From an uncultured Clostridia bacterium (GTDB lineage: Bacteria; Bacillota; Clostridia; Oscillospirales; Acutalibacteraceae), in contig CAMVTS010000015.1 of NCBI GenBank assembly GCA_947170465.1, positions 1 to 46,029 of the forward strand: 46,029 nt of DNA, in the 5' to 3' direction. Below, piece by piece: positions 24,907 through 33,140 of this stretch; the first letter of the stretch is position 1; each line of letters opens with the position of its first letter. The notes below the pieces were generated by a model. The model saw nothing but the letters and a program-made list of their open reading frames with translations, did no database searches and was not told the DNA's origin. The position numbers and the translations under genes are program-made.

Positions 24907-24912
24907 TTTTAT

Positions 24913-25203
24913 AGTGATAAGCGGCAAGTGACAAGTGGCAAGTGAAGCAGAGTAAGCGTTGGGTTTTTCGTTTATGGCGTTTTGTCGGCAGCAAAATGCC
25001 TGCGAGAGATTCTTCGTTTCACTCAGAATGACCCGAGGATAAGTTGAAGAGAAAACATAAGATTTGATGACCCACAAGCCTGTATTTGTGTCATTCTGAG
25101 GGCAATGCCCGAAGAATCTCAGAACAGAACCTGACCTTAAAGCAAACCGCTGGTTCCTCACTGAAATCTTTCCTCTCTCACTTAACACTTATCACTTGCC
25201 ACT
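24913..25203. repeat. Heptamer-arm palindromic element with nested palindrome
   Basis: The left arm (24913-24945) is made of AAGTGAT/AAGCGGC/AAGTGAC/AAGTGGC units, and the right arm (25178-25203) is a diverged inverted copy. Between them is a second palindrome. GAGATTCTTCG and CAGAATGAC occur at about 25010-25033, and their inverses GTCATTCTG and CGAAGAATCTC at about 25088-25120. No gene is visible in the 428-base gap between coding regions. The nesting suggests one mobile palindrome inserted into another. Confidence 0.65.
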
Positions 25204-25288
25204 CCCCCTCACAACCACCAACTTTTTTCACTTTTCCCAGTCAAAAACTGTTGCTTTTTTGCGCAATTTATATTATGATAAGGATAAT

Positions 25289-25305
25289 AGGGGAAACTGT
25301 CCCCT
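25289..25305 (+). promoter_or_regulatory. Leader hairpin of SPFH operon
   Basis: AGGGGA and TCCCCT form a 6-bp stem with loop AACTG, 30 bases before the SPFH start codon. An AT-rich promoter-like region precedes it (TTGCGC at about 25258, GATAAT at about 25282), but hexamer spacing is not ideal. Confidence 0.35.
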
Positions 25306-25334
25306 GAAATAACCAGATAAAGGAGAATTTTACT

Positions 25335-26597
25335 ATGGGTATTATCAGAGCTGCGATCAACGCGGTAACAGGCAGTCTTGCCGATTCCTGGCTGGAAGTC
25401 ATTGAGCCTTCCCCGATGGGTAACAACGACGTGATTGTTCCCGGTCAGGCGGTCGACCAGAGAGGCAGAAGCCAGAATAAAAAGGGCGGAGAGAACCTCG
25501 TTTCCAACGGCTCGATTATTCATGTATATGATAACCAGATGATGATCCTGATCGACGGCGGTAAGGTCGTCGACTACACCGCAGAGCCGGGCTATTACAA
25601 GGTGGACAACAGCTCCCTGCCGTCACTCTTTAACGGTCAGTTCAAGGACACCCTCAAGGAGAGCTTCGGACGTATCCGCTATGGCGGCATTTCCTCCACC
25701 TCTCAGCACGTGTTCTACATCAACCTGCAGGAGATCAAGAATATCAAGTTCGGCACCCAGAATCCGGTGCAGTATTACGATAACTTCTATGAGTCAGAGC
25801 TGTTCATGCGTCTGCACGGCACCTACTCTATCAAGATCACCGACCCCTTCAAATTCTATATGGAGGTCATCCCCAGAGAGGTCATCACCAAGAACAGATC
25901 GTTCGCCTTCGCGATGCCTGACATTCAGCAGTACAACGATGAGTTTATCGCTGAACTGGGCACCGCCTTCAACCAGTATTCCGCAGACGGCTACCGCATC
26001 AGCCACATCACCTCCAAAACCAAGGAAATGGGCAAGTACATGGCGGATGCGCTCGACGAGGACTGGAACCAGCTCAGAGGCTTCCAGGTCGTTTCCGTCG
26101 GTATGCAGATTCCCTCCTACAGCGAGGAGAGCCAGCAGATCATCAACGAGCGCAGCAAGATGGCTTCTCAGGTCAGCTATCTCAAGGATGCTGCCTCACA
26201 GCAGGCGTACATGGCAAAGAGCGTCGGCGAAGGCATCAGCGGCGCCGGCAACAACCCCGGCGGCGCGGCGATCGGCTTCATGGGCATGAACATGGCGCAG
26301 AACATGGGCGCCGGCGTAATGGGCAGCTACATGCAGAATCCCCAGTACGCGCAGCCCCAACAGGGCGGATATCCGCAGCAGCCTCAGCAGGGCTACGCAC
26401 AGCAGGCAGCTCCTCAGCAGCAGGCTCCCCAGCAGGGCGGCTGGCAGTGTGAGTGCGGCGCTCTCAACAACGGCAAATTCTGCTCTAACTGCGGCAAGGC
26501 AAAGCCCGAGGCTCCCAAGGGACGCTTCTGCACCAACTGCGGCGCACAGCTTGCGGAAGGCGCAAAATTCTGCCCAGAGTGCGGCACCAAGCAGTAA
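25335..26597 (+). CDS. SPFH-domain protein with two zinc ribbons (YdjI-like)
   Basis: SPFH proteins form membrane-associated oligomers. The 420-residue protein starts MGIIRAAINAVTGSLADSW and has the YdjI-type (formerly called virion core) SPFH domain to about residue 300, with VIVPGQAVDQRGRSQN. A Gly/Met stretch is followed by a Pro/Gln-rich linker (about 335-372) and two ribbons, CECGALNNGKFCSNCG and CTNCGAQLAEGAKFCPECG. There is no membrane helix. AAGGAG precedes the ATG by nine bases. The next two genes correspond to partners seen with B. subtilis ydjI (ydjG, ydjH). The exact function is unknown. Confidence 0.85.
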   Translation: MGIIRAAINAVTGSLADSWLEVIEPSPMGNNDVIVPGQAVDQRGRSQNKKGGENLVSNGSIIHVYDNQMMILIDGGKVVDYTAEPGYYKVDNSSLPSLFNGQFKDTLKESFGRIRYGGISSTSQHVFYINLQEIKNIKFGTQNPVQYYDNFYESELFMRLHGTYSIKITDPFKFYMEVIPREVITKNRSFAFAMPDIQQYNDEFIAELGTAFNQYSADGYRISHITSKTKEMGKYMADALDEDWNQLRGFQVVSVGMQIPSYSEESQQIINERSKMASQVSYLKDAASQQAYMAKSVGEGISGAGNNPGGAAIGFMGMNMAQNMGAGVMGSYMQNPQYAQPQQGGYPQQPQQGYAQQAAPQQQAPQQGGWQCECGALNNGKFCSNCGKAKPEAPKGRFCTNCGAQLAEGAKFCPECGTKQ

Positions 26598-26673
26598 TAT
26601 CCCCGAAATATTCGCACAGGGCGGCTCTTGCGGTCGCCCTGCGCTTTCATACTAAATAAACGGAGGTAGATAT

Positions 26674-27870
26674 ATGGCTACCATGGAATATAAGTGCCCC
26701 AAATGCGGCGCACCGCTTTCCTTTAACCCCGACAAACAGCTGTTCAGCTGCGAATACTGCGGTGCTGACACCACCGTGGAGGAAATCCAGAAGCTCTATG
26801 CCCGGCAGGAACAGACCGAGACTGTCAACGAGCGCGAGGTCAGGCACTCCGAGCAGGAGCAGCAGAAGGCGCAGTCAAAGGGCGAGGAATTTGACGAGGA
26901 CGCTATGGTGTCCTACGTCTGTCCGAGCTGCGGCGCCGAGGTGATTACCGCCGAATCCACGGCGGCAACCGAGTGCTACTACTGTCAGAATCCGGTTGTG
27001 CTCGGCTCGCGGCTTTCCGGCGAGTACCGTCCCGATTTCGTCATTCCCTTTGCCCTCACCAAGGACAAGGCGGTCGATGCGTTCATGAAGTTCTGCGGCA
27101 AAAAGAAATTTCTGCCTGCCGGCTTCGCGAGCAAATCGCAGGTCGAGAAAATGCAGGGCGTGTACTTCCCTTACTACTACGTTGACGAGCAAATGCAGGC
27201 GAGCATGACCGCTACCGGCAAAAAGGTACGTCACTGGACAGCCGGCAATCGTCGTTACACCGAAACCAGCACCTATCGCCTGTACCGTACCGGCGACATT
27301 GAAATCCGCAACGTCTTTGAGGAAGCCCTGCGCGACAAGGACAGCGCCAAAAAAGCGCAGCCGAATCAGCCCATGACCAACCGTCAGCAGAATGCGCAGC
27401 AGGCGATGAGCTATCTCGACCAGTACAAGGCCTCCAAGCGCCACGAGATGCTCCAGTGCGTGCACCCCTTTGATGTGAGCAAGGCGCAGCCCTTCTCCAT
27501 GAGCTACCTGTCCGGCTTCAAGGCGGAAAAGCGTGAAATCGGCAGGCAGGAAATCGAGGGCGATATCGCTCAGCGCATGGACGAATACGCCAAGTCGCTG
27601 CTCGAGAGCACGATGTCAGGCTACGAGGGCGTTCATCCGGAGAGCTACAACGACAAAACCTTCAACCAGATTTGGCGCTACACCCTGCTGCCTGTCTGGA
27701 TTGTCACCTATAAATACAAGGGAGAAATCATTCCCTTTGCCATCAACGGTCAGACCGGCAAAATCTACGGAAAGCTGCCGGTGGCAGGCGGTAAGCTCGT
27801 CCTCTGGGGCGCGATTGTCGCCGCGATTGTGTTTATTCTCGCTACGCTGGGAGGTTTGTTGCTCGGATGA
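26674..27870 (+). CDS. TFIIB-type zinc-ribbon membrane protein (YdjG-like)
   Basis: The 398-residue protein has two N-terminal ribbons, CPKCGAPLSF with CEYCG (about 8-30) and CPSCGAEV with CYYC (about 83-105). A long soluble domain (about 115-370) follows, and a C-terminal membrane helix (about 376-396) suggests a tail-anchored protein. VYFPYYYVD and LLPVWIVTYKYKGE are typical of the YdjG-like family. The function is unknown. GGAGG lies eight bases before the ATG. The stop overlaps the TPM gene by four bases, so they are coupled. Confidence 0.82.
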   Translation: MATMEYKCPKCGAPLSFNPDKQLFSCEYCGADTTVEEIQKLYARQEQTETVNEREVRHSEQEQQKAQSKGEEFDEDAMVSYVCPSCGAEVITAESTAATECYYCQNPVVLGSRLSGEYRPDFVIPFALTKDKAVDAFMKFCGKKKFLPAGFASKSQVEKMQGVYFPYYYVDEQMQASMTATGKKVRHWTAGNRRYTETSTYRLYRTGDIEIRNVFEEALRDKDSAKKAQPNQPMTNRQQNAQQAMSYLDQYKASKRHEMLQCVHPFDVSKAQPFSMSYLSGFKAEKREIGRQEIEGDIAQRMDEYAKSLLESTMSGYEGVHPESYNDKTFNQIWRYTLLPVWIVTYKYKGEIIPFAINGQTGKIYGKLPVAGGKLVLWGAIVAAIVFILATLGGLLLG

Positions 27871-28712
27871 TGAAGACAAAGATTTCCGCGATAGCGGCAA
27901 CAGCTCTGCTGCTCAGCGTTTCGGCGGCGCCGGTACTCGCGGCAACTAACTACAGCCAGAATTACGCCTTGATTGACGAGGCAAAACTGTTTGACGCGGC
28001 AGGCTCCGAACAGCTCAGCGCGACGCTGGAGAAAACCGGCAGAGAAACCGGCTGGCAGGTGTCGGTTGTCACCACCAGCTACAACATCAGCGCTGACCAG
28101 ATGGACAGCTACTACAACAACTACTACGATAATCACCGCGAATGGTTTACTACCGATTCCGCCATGCTGATTATCGACACAGGCTCCAATAACCGCTACA
28201 TTCTCACCCACGGCAGCGCCGAGGCATACTTCACCGACGAGCGCATGACGCAGATTAAGAGCGAAATGAAGCCGTACCTCAACGACAACGACATGCTGGG
28301 CGCTGCCAAGACCTTTGCCGCCGTGAACGCGGAGTTCTACCGCAGCGGTATTCCGGAGAATGGCGGTCACAGCAACCACGTTGACGGTGTTGACCCGAAC
28401 AAGGCAGCCGAGGAACAGGAGAAGAAAAACAACAAGCTCGGCTATGTGCTCAGTCACTACGGCTGGATTTTCGGTCTGGTCGCATTGGCGGCAGGCGGCA
28501 TTTTTGCCGGCGTGAACGTGGGCAGATACAAGTACAACGGCAAAGGCGGCACCTACAACCTCAAGGAGAACAGCCGAATGAACCTGGTTGACCAGCAGGA
28601 TGTGTTCGTCAACAAGCACACCACCTTCACGACGATTAACACCAGCTCCGGCAGCAGCGGCGGCTCCTCCGGCGGCGGTTCATCCTCACACGGCGGTTCC
28701 GGCGCGTTCTAA
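27867..28712 (+). CDS. TPM-domain membrane protein (YdjH-like)
   Basis: The 281-residue protein has a signal peptide (about 1-25, LLLSVSAAPVLAA). An extracytoplasmic TPM domain follows at about 30-155 (YALIDEAKLFDAAGSEQLSA at its start). A membrane helix lies at about 195-215 (WIFGLVALAAGGIFAGV), and the tail ends in Gly/Ser/His repeats. TPM domains have reported phosphatase activity or bind partners in membrane complexes; here the role is unknown. It follows the zinc-ribbon gene with a four-base overlap, completing an SPFH, ribbon and TPM set. Confidence 0.82.
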   Translation: MMKTKISAIAATALLLSVSAAPVLAATNYSQNYALIDEAKLFDAAGSEQLSATLEKTGRETGWQVSVVTTSYNISADQMDSYYNNYYDNHREWFTTDSAMLIIDTGSNNRYILTHGSAEAYFTDERMTQIKSEMKPYLNDNDMLGAAKTFAAVNAEFYRSGIPENGGHSNHVDGVDPNKAAEEQEKKNNKLGYVLSHYGWIFGLVALAAGGIFAGVNVGRYKYNGKGGTYNLKENSRMNLVDQQDVFVNKHTTFTTINTSSGSSGGSSGGGSSSHGGSGAF

Positions 28713-28802
28713 AAACTGAATTCTGTAACCTAAAGAGGAAATCACGATTGACTCCGCAGCTTACGCCAACCTGTCAGCCACGCTGACAGTCCTTTCGTGC
28801 GC

Positions 28803-28831
28803 AACGGCGGTGTCATTCACCGCCGTTTTTT
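28803..28831 (+). terminator. Rho-independent terminator after TPM gene
   Basis: AACGGCGGTG and CACCGCCGTT form a 10-bp stem with loop TCATT and a six-T tail. A second perfect 7-bp hairpin, CTGTCAG with CTGACAG, lies just upstream at 28771-28789. Confidence 0.85.
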
Positions 28832-28882
28832 ATGTTGCGAAGCAACCATTCATTCCTGACACTACCTAAGGAGCGAAAAAAC

Positions 28883-29134
28883 ATGAGCGAAAACACGCGC
28901 GTCGCGGTCGTCAGCATTATTGTGGAGAAGCCCGGCTGCGTCGATCAGATTAACGGGATTCTCCACGCCTATTCCGGCTGTATCATTGGCAGAATGGGCA
29001 TACCCTACCGCGAAAAGGACATCAGCATTATCAGCGTCGTGATGGACGCGGAGCCGGATGTGATTAACCAAGCGTCCGGCAAGCTGGGCAGGATTGACGG
29101 CGCGACTGTCAAGACCGCCTATTCCAAGAGTTAA
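28883..29134 (+). CDS. Iron-only hydrogenase system regulator, TM1266 type
   Basis: An 83-residue ACT-like domain protein. VAVVSIIVEKPGCVDQINGIL and GRMGIPYREKDISIISVV match the putative regulator found with hydE, hydF and hydG (TM1266 family). Whether it senses a ligand or controls transcription is not known. AAGGAG lies ten bases before ATG 28883; the 17-codon upstream extension overlaps the terminator and is not coding. hydE starts two bases after its stop. Confidence 0.88.
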   Translation: MSENTRVAVVSIIVEKPGCVDQINGILHAYSGCIIGRMGIPYREKDISIISVVMDAEPDVINQASGKLGRIDGATVKTAYSKS

Positions 29135-29135
29135 T

Positions 29136-30176
29136 ATGAACGGTATTGATATTATCCGCAGACTGGAAACCGAACACACCGCCAGCCGTGAGGAGCTGAT
29201 TTTTCTGCTTGAAAACATCACGCCGGAGGAGCAGACGCTTCTCCGCGAAAAGGCGTGCGAACAGGCAAAGCAGGTCTTTGACAACCGCATTTATATTCGC
29301 GGTCTGATTGAGATTTCCAGCTACTGCAAGAACAACTGCTATTACTGCGGCATACGCCGCTCCAATCACAACGCCGTGCGCTACCGGCTGACAAAGGAAC
29401 AGATTCTCGGCTGCTGTCAGCAGGGCTGGGCGCTGGGCTTCCGTACCTTTGTTATGCAGGGCGGCGAGGACGCATACTTTACCGACGAGGTCGTCTGCGA
29501 TATTGTCCGCGAAATCAAGCGGCGTTATCCCGACTGCGCGGTGACGCTATCGCTCGGCGAGCGCGGCTACGAGAGCTTCAAGCGGCTCCGTGAAGCCGGC
29601 GCCGACCGCTATCTTCTGCGGCACGAAACCGCCGATGCCGCGCATTATGCGCGCCTGCATCCGCCGGAGCTGACGTGGAAAAACCGCCGCCAGTCCTTAT
29701 TCTGGCTGAAAGAGCTGGGCTTCCAGACCGGCGCGGGCTTCATGGTCGGTTCGCCGTACCAGACCGCCGGAAATCTGGCGGACGACCTGCTCTTTATTCA
29801 GGAGCTGCAGCCCCAGATGTGCGGTATCGGTCCCTTCATTCCGCACCACGACACCGGCTTCCGCGACGAGCCTGCCGGCACCCTGGAGCAGACGCTCACC
29901 CTGCTGGCGATTATCCGGCTCATGCAGCCGCGGATACTGCTGCCGGCCACCACGGCGCTCGGCACGATTCACCCAAAAGGCAGAGAGCTCGGTATCCTCA
30001 GCGGCGCCAACGTCGTCATGCCCAACCTCTCACCCGGCGAACACCGCAAGGATTACGCGCTCTACGACAACAAAATCTGTACCGGCGACGAAGCCGCGGA
30101 GTGTATCCGCTGTCTGTCGCTGCGGATGCAGTCGATTGGCTATCAAATCGTCACCGCACGCGGCGATTTTCAATAA
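29136..30176 (+). CDS. hydE: [FeFe]-hydrogenase maturase HydE (radical SAM)
   Basis: HydE acts in making the H-cluster dithiomethylamine-bridged 2Fe unit. The radical SAM cluster ligands are C64, C68 and C71 (CKNNCYYC). VMQGGEDAYFTDE, LSLGERGYESF and GAGFMVGSPYQT are typical. The length of 346 residues is normal. It starts two bases after the regulator gene and is followed by hydG after 100 bases containing a weak hairpin (GGGAAT with ATTCCC). Confidence 0.94.
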   Translation: MNGIDIIRRLETEHTASREELIFLLENITPEEQTLLREKACEQAKQVFDNRIYIRGLIEISSYCKNNCYYCGIRRSNHNAVRYRLTKEQILGCCQQGWALGFRTFVMQGGEDAYFTDEVVCDIVREIKRRYPDCAVTLSLGERGYESFKRLREAGADRYLLRHETADAAHYARLHPPELTWKNRRQSLFWLKELGFQTGAGFMVGSPYQTAGNLADDLLFIQELQPQMCGIGPFIPHHDTGFRDEPAGTLEQTLTLLAIIRLMQPRILLPATTALGTIHPKGRELGILSGANVVMPNLSPGEHRKDYALYDNKICTGDEAAECIRCLSLRMQSIGYQIVTARGDFQ

Positions 30177-30276
30177 AACAATACGGGAATCTCTAACAAT
30201 TCCCTACCGCACTTCTGCACGACAATGAATTATTAGAGGCTCCCAGATGAAATTGGTATAAAGGAGCAAAACATCA

Positions 30277-31704
30277 ATGGCAATTTACGACCCCAAATCT
30301 CTCAAAGCAGAGGAATTTATCAACGACGAAGAAATCCTCGACACCCTGCGCTATGCCGACGAGCACAAGGACGACATGGCGCTGATTGACAGCATTATCG
30401 AAAAGGCTAAGCTGCGCAAGGGCATTACGCACCGCGAGGCAAGCGTGCTGCTCGCCTGTGAGGACGAGGAAAAGCTGAAGGAAATCTACGCCCTTGCCGA
30501 GCAGATTAAGAAGGATTTCTACGGCGAGCGTATCGTTATGTTCGCGCCGCTCTATCTCTCCAACTACTGCGTCAACGGCTGCGTATACTGCCCGTATCAC
30601 GCCAAGAACAAGCACATCTGCCGCAAAAAGCTCACCCAGGAGGAGGTACGCGCCGAGGTAATCGCTTTACAGGATATGGGACACAAGCGCCTGGCGATTG
30701 AAGCCGGCGAGGACCCGGTGCACAATCCGATTGAGTATATTCTGGAATGTATCGACACCATCTACTCCATCAAGCACAAGAACGGCGCTATCCGCCGCGT
30801 GAACGTGAATATCGCCGCGACCACCGTGGAAAACTACAAGAAGCTCCACGACGCCGGCATCGGCACCTATATTCTCTTTCAGGAGACCTACAACAAAAAG
30901 AGCTATGAGGAGCTTCACCCCACAGGGCCCAAACACAATTACGACTATCACACTGAGGCGATGGACAGAGCCATGGAGGGCGGCATTGACGACGTTGGTC
31001 TGGGCGTACTGTTCGGCTTGGAGCTGTACCGCTACGAGCTCGCCGGACTGCTCATGCACGCCGAGCACCTCGAAGCTGTTCACGGCGTAGGCCCTCACAC
31101 TATCAGCGTACCGCGTATCAAGGCGGCGGACGACATCGACCCCGACACCTTTGACAACGGCATTGACGACGAGACCTTCTGCAAAATTATCGCGATTATT
31201 CGCATTGCCGTTCCTTACACCGGCATGATTATCTCTACCCGTGAGAGCAAGAACGTCCGCCAGAAGGCGCTCCGCCTGGGTATTTCTCAAATCAGCGGCG
31301 GCTCCAGAACCAGCGTCGGCGGCTATGTGGAGGAGGAACCCGAGGAGGAGAACTCTGCGCAGTTTGACGTCTCCGACCAGCGCACGCTTGACGAGGTTGT
31401 CCGCTGGCTGATGGAGCTGGGCTATATTCCGTCCTTCTGCACCGCCTGCTACCGAGAAGGCAGAACCGGCGACCGCTTTATGGCGCTGTGCAAGAGCGGT
31501 CAGATTCAGAACTGCTGCCACCCAAACGCCCTGATGACGCTCGAGGAATACCTCATGGACTACGCCAGCCCCGAGACCAGAGCCATCGGCGAAAAGGTGA
31601 TTGAAAAGGAGCTGGAGAACATTCCGAAGGAAAAGGTTCGCCAGATTGCGAAGAACTACATCGAAGAAATCAAGAAAAACGGTAAGCGTGATTTCCGTTT
31701 CTAA
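30277..31704 (+). CDS. hydG: [FeFe]-hydrogenase maturase HydG (tyrosine lyase)
   Basis: HydG splits tyrosine to give the CO and CN ligands of the H-cluster. The radical SAM cysteines are C98, C102 and C105 (CVNGCVYC). The C-terminal cluster region is present as CTACYREG, with a further cysteine pair downstream (IQNCCHPNAL). The 475-residue length and SGGSRTSVGGY are typical. AAGGAG lies nine bases before the ATG. hydF follows 30 bases later. Confidence 0.96.
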   Translation: MAIYDPKSLKAEEFINDEEILDTLRYADEHKDDMALIDSIIEKAKLRKGITHREASVLLACEDEEKLKEIYALAEQIKKDFYGERIVMFAPLYLSNYCVNGCVYCPYHAKNKHICRKKLTQEEVRAEVIALQDMGHKRLAIEAGEDPVHNPIEYILECIDTIYSIKHKNGAIRRVNVNIAATTVENYKKLHDAGIGTYILFQETYNKKSYEELHPTGPKHNYDYHTEAMDRAMEGGIDDVGLGVLFGLELYRYELAGLLMHAEHLEAVHGVGPHTISVPRIKAADDIDPDTFDNGIDDETFCKIIAIIRIAVPYTGMIISTRESKNVRQKALRLGISQISGGSRTSVGGYVEEEPEEENSAQFDVSDQRTLDEVVRWLMELGYIPSFCTACYREGRTGDRFMALCKSGQIQNCCHPNALMTLEEYLMDYASPETRAIGEKVIEKELENIPKEKVRQIAKNYIEEIKKNGKRDFRF

Positions 31705-31734
31705 GCGCTTTCTCCATACAAAAGGACTGATTTT

Positions 31735-32931
31735 ATGAGCATGAACAGCACGCCCTCCGGCGAGAGGGTTCATATCGGCTTTTTCGGCAGACGCAACGCC
31801 GGAAAATCCAGCGTTGTCAACGCGGTGACAAATCAGCCGGTCTCCGTGGTGTCCGACGTGAAGGGCACCACCACCGACCCGGTGAGCAAGGCGATGGAGC
31901 TGCTGCCGCTTGGCCCCGTGATGATAATCGACACGCCCGGCTTTGATGACGAAGGCGCTCTCGGCGAAATGCGCGTCAAGCGCACCCGTCAAGTGCTCAA
32001 CCGCGTGGATTTGGCGGTGCTGGTGGTTGACGCAACCGTCGGCAAAACTGCCGCCGATGAGGAAATGTTGGCTCTTTTCAGAGAGAAAAATATTCCCTTT
32101 CTTGTCGCCTACAACAAAAGCGACCTGGCAGGAGAAAAAAGCTATGATGACGGACTCGCCGTCAGCGCGGTGACCGGCTTGCATATCCACGGTCTGCGCG
32201 AGATGATGGCGCGCATGACAAAGGCGGATAACGACAACCGCGTGCTCTGCTCCGATTTGGTGGAAACCGGCGATTTGGCGATACTCGTTGTTCCGATTGA
32301 TAAAGCCGCACCGAAGGGCAGACTGATTCTGCCGCAGCAACAGACCATCCGCGATTTGCTCGACAAGGGCGCGTCCGCGCTGATGGTGCGTGACAGCGAG
32401 CTGGCTGATTTATTGCAGTCGCTGGGCAAAGCGCCGAAGCTGGTGATTACCGACAGCCAGGCGTTCGGCAAGGTCAAGGATATCGTGCCGGAGACGATTC
32501 CGCTGACCTCGTTTTCCATTCTGATGGCGCGTTACAAGGGCTTTCTTGAAACCGCCGTCAAAGGCGCCGCCGCGATTGAGCGCTTGCAGGACGGCGACAA
32601 GGTGTTGATTTCCGAGGGCTGCACCCATCACCGCCAATGCGACGACATCGGCACCGTCAAGCTGCCGAACTGGCTGCGCCGTTACACCGGCAAGGAGCTG
32701 CTTCTCGAAACCAGCTCCGGCAAGGGTTTTCCGGAGGATTTGAGACCCTACAAGCTCGTGATTCACTGCGGCGGCTGTATGCTCAACGAACGCGAAATGC
32801 GTTACCGCCGCCAATTCTCCGAGGACAACGGCGTGCCCTTCACCAACTATGGCACCGCGATTGCCTACATGAACGGCATCCTCAGACGAACGCTGAGCGT
32901 ATTTCCGGATATGTTGAAACTATTGGATTAA
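31735..32931 (+). CDS. hydF: [FeFe]-hydrogenase maturation GTPase HydF
   Basis: HydF is the scaffold that receives the 2Fe unit and transfers it to HydA. The GTPase domain has GRRNAGKSS (P-loop), DTPGFDDEG (G3) and NKSD (G4). The C-terminal cluster-binding residues are in EGCTHHRQC and HCGGCMLN. The length of 398 residues is normal. AAAGGA precedes the ATG. Its stop codon abuts the MITE-like repeat at 32931. No hydrogenase structural gene is in the window. Confidence 0.95.
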   Translation: MSMNSTPSGERVHIGFFGRRNAGKSSVVNAVTNQPVSVVSDVKGTTTDPVSKAMELLPLGPVMIIDTPGFDDEGALGEMRVKRTRQVLNRVDLAVLVVDATVGKTAADEEMLALFREKNIPFLVAYNKSDLAGEKSYDDGLAVSAVTGLHIHGLREMMARMTKADNDNRVLCSDLVETGDLAILVVPIDKAAPKGRLILPQQQTIRDLLDKGASALMVRDSELADLLQSLGKAPKLVITDSQAFGKVKDIVPETIPLTSFSILMARYKGFLETAVKGAAAIERLQDGDKVLISEGCTHHRQCDDIGTVKLPNWLRRYTGKELLLETSSGKGFPEDLRPYKLVIHCGGCMLNEREMRYRRQFSEDNGVPFTNYGTAIAYMNGILRRTLSVFPDMLKLLD

Positions 32932-33089
32932 TACTAATACCTAATAAAAAGTAGCCAATCTTTGCGGTCTATTTTCCACAATACTGCGTTGTCGTCCTTG
33001 CAAGGCGCCAGCCTTGCCGCGTCCTCCGCCTTGTCTTGCGAAAAATATCCTCGCAAAATATAAGTCTACTTTCTATCAGGAATTAGTAT
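32931..33089. repeat. MITE-like element with 22-24 bp inverted ends
   Basis: The left end (32933-32954) begins ACTAATACCTAATAAAAAG, and the inverted right end (33066-33087) reads ACTAATTCCTGATAGAAAG on the minus strand; 19 of 22 positions match, and two further bases pair outside. The interior is GC-rich with an inner palindrome (CAAGGC...GCCTTG). There is no ORF of note. It fills the space between the hydF stop and the serA terminator. Confidence 0.7.
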
Positions 33090-33092
33090 AAA

Positions 33093-33118
33093 AAAACCGG
33101 CTCGTCTGAGCCGGTTTT
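33093..33118 (-). terminator. Rho-independent terminator after serA
   Basis: AAAACCGGCTC and GAGCCGGTTTT form an 11-bp stem with a 4-base loop. The minus strand continues with T residues, so it ends the serC-serA transcript. Confidence 0.85.
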
Positions 33119-33140
33119 CTTTATGCCGTATTGATAATTA

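Noticed and set aside
28747..28866. A 40-codon hydrophobic frame after the TPM gene that could start at ATT
   Set aside because: It lacks a standard start codon and spans the terminator hairpin at 28803-28831, so it is probably chance.
30667..32340. 557-residue ORF antisense to hydG and hydF
   Set aside because: Both genes on the plus strand are unmistakable, and the antisense protein has no known motif or ribosome binding site.
33088..33140. Terminator near 33093 considered as serving hydF
   Set aside because: The T-run is on the minus strand side and the spacing fits serA; on the plus strand the tail TTTTCTTTA is weaker, although some bidirectional action is possible.
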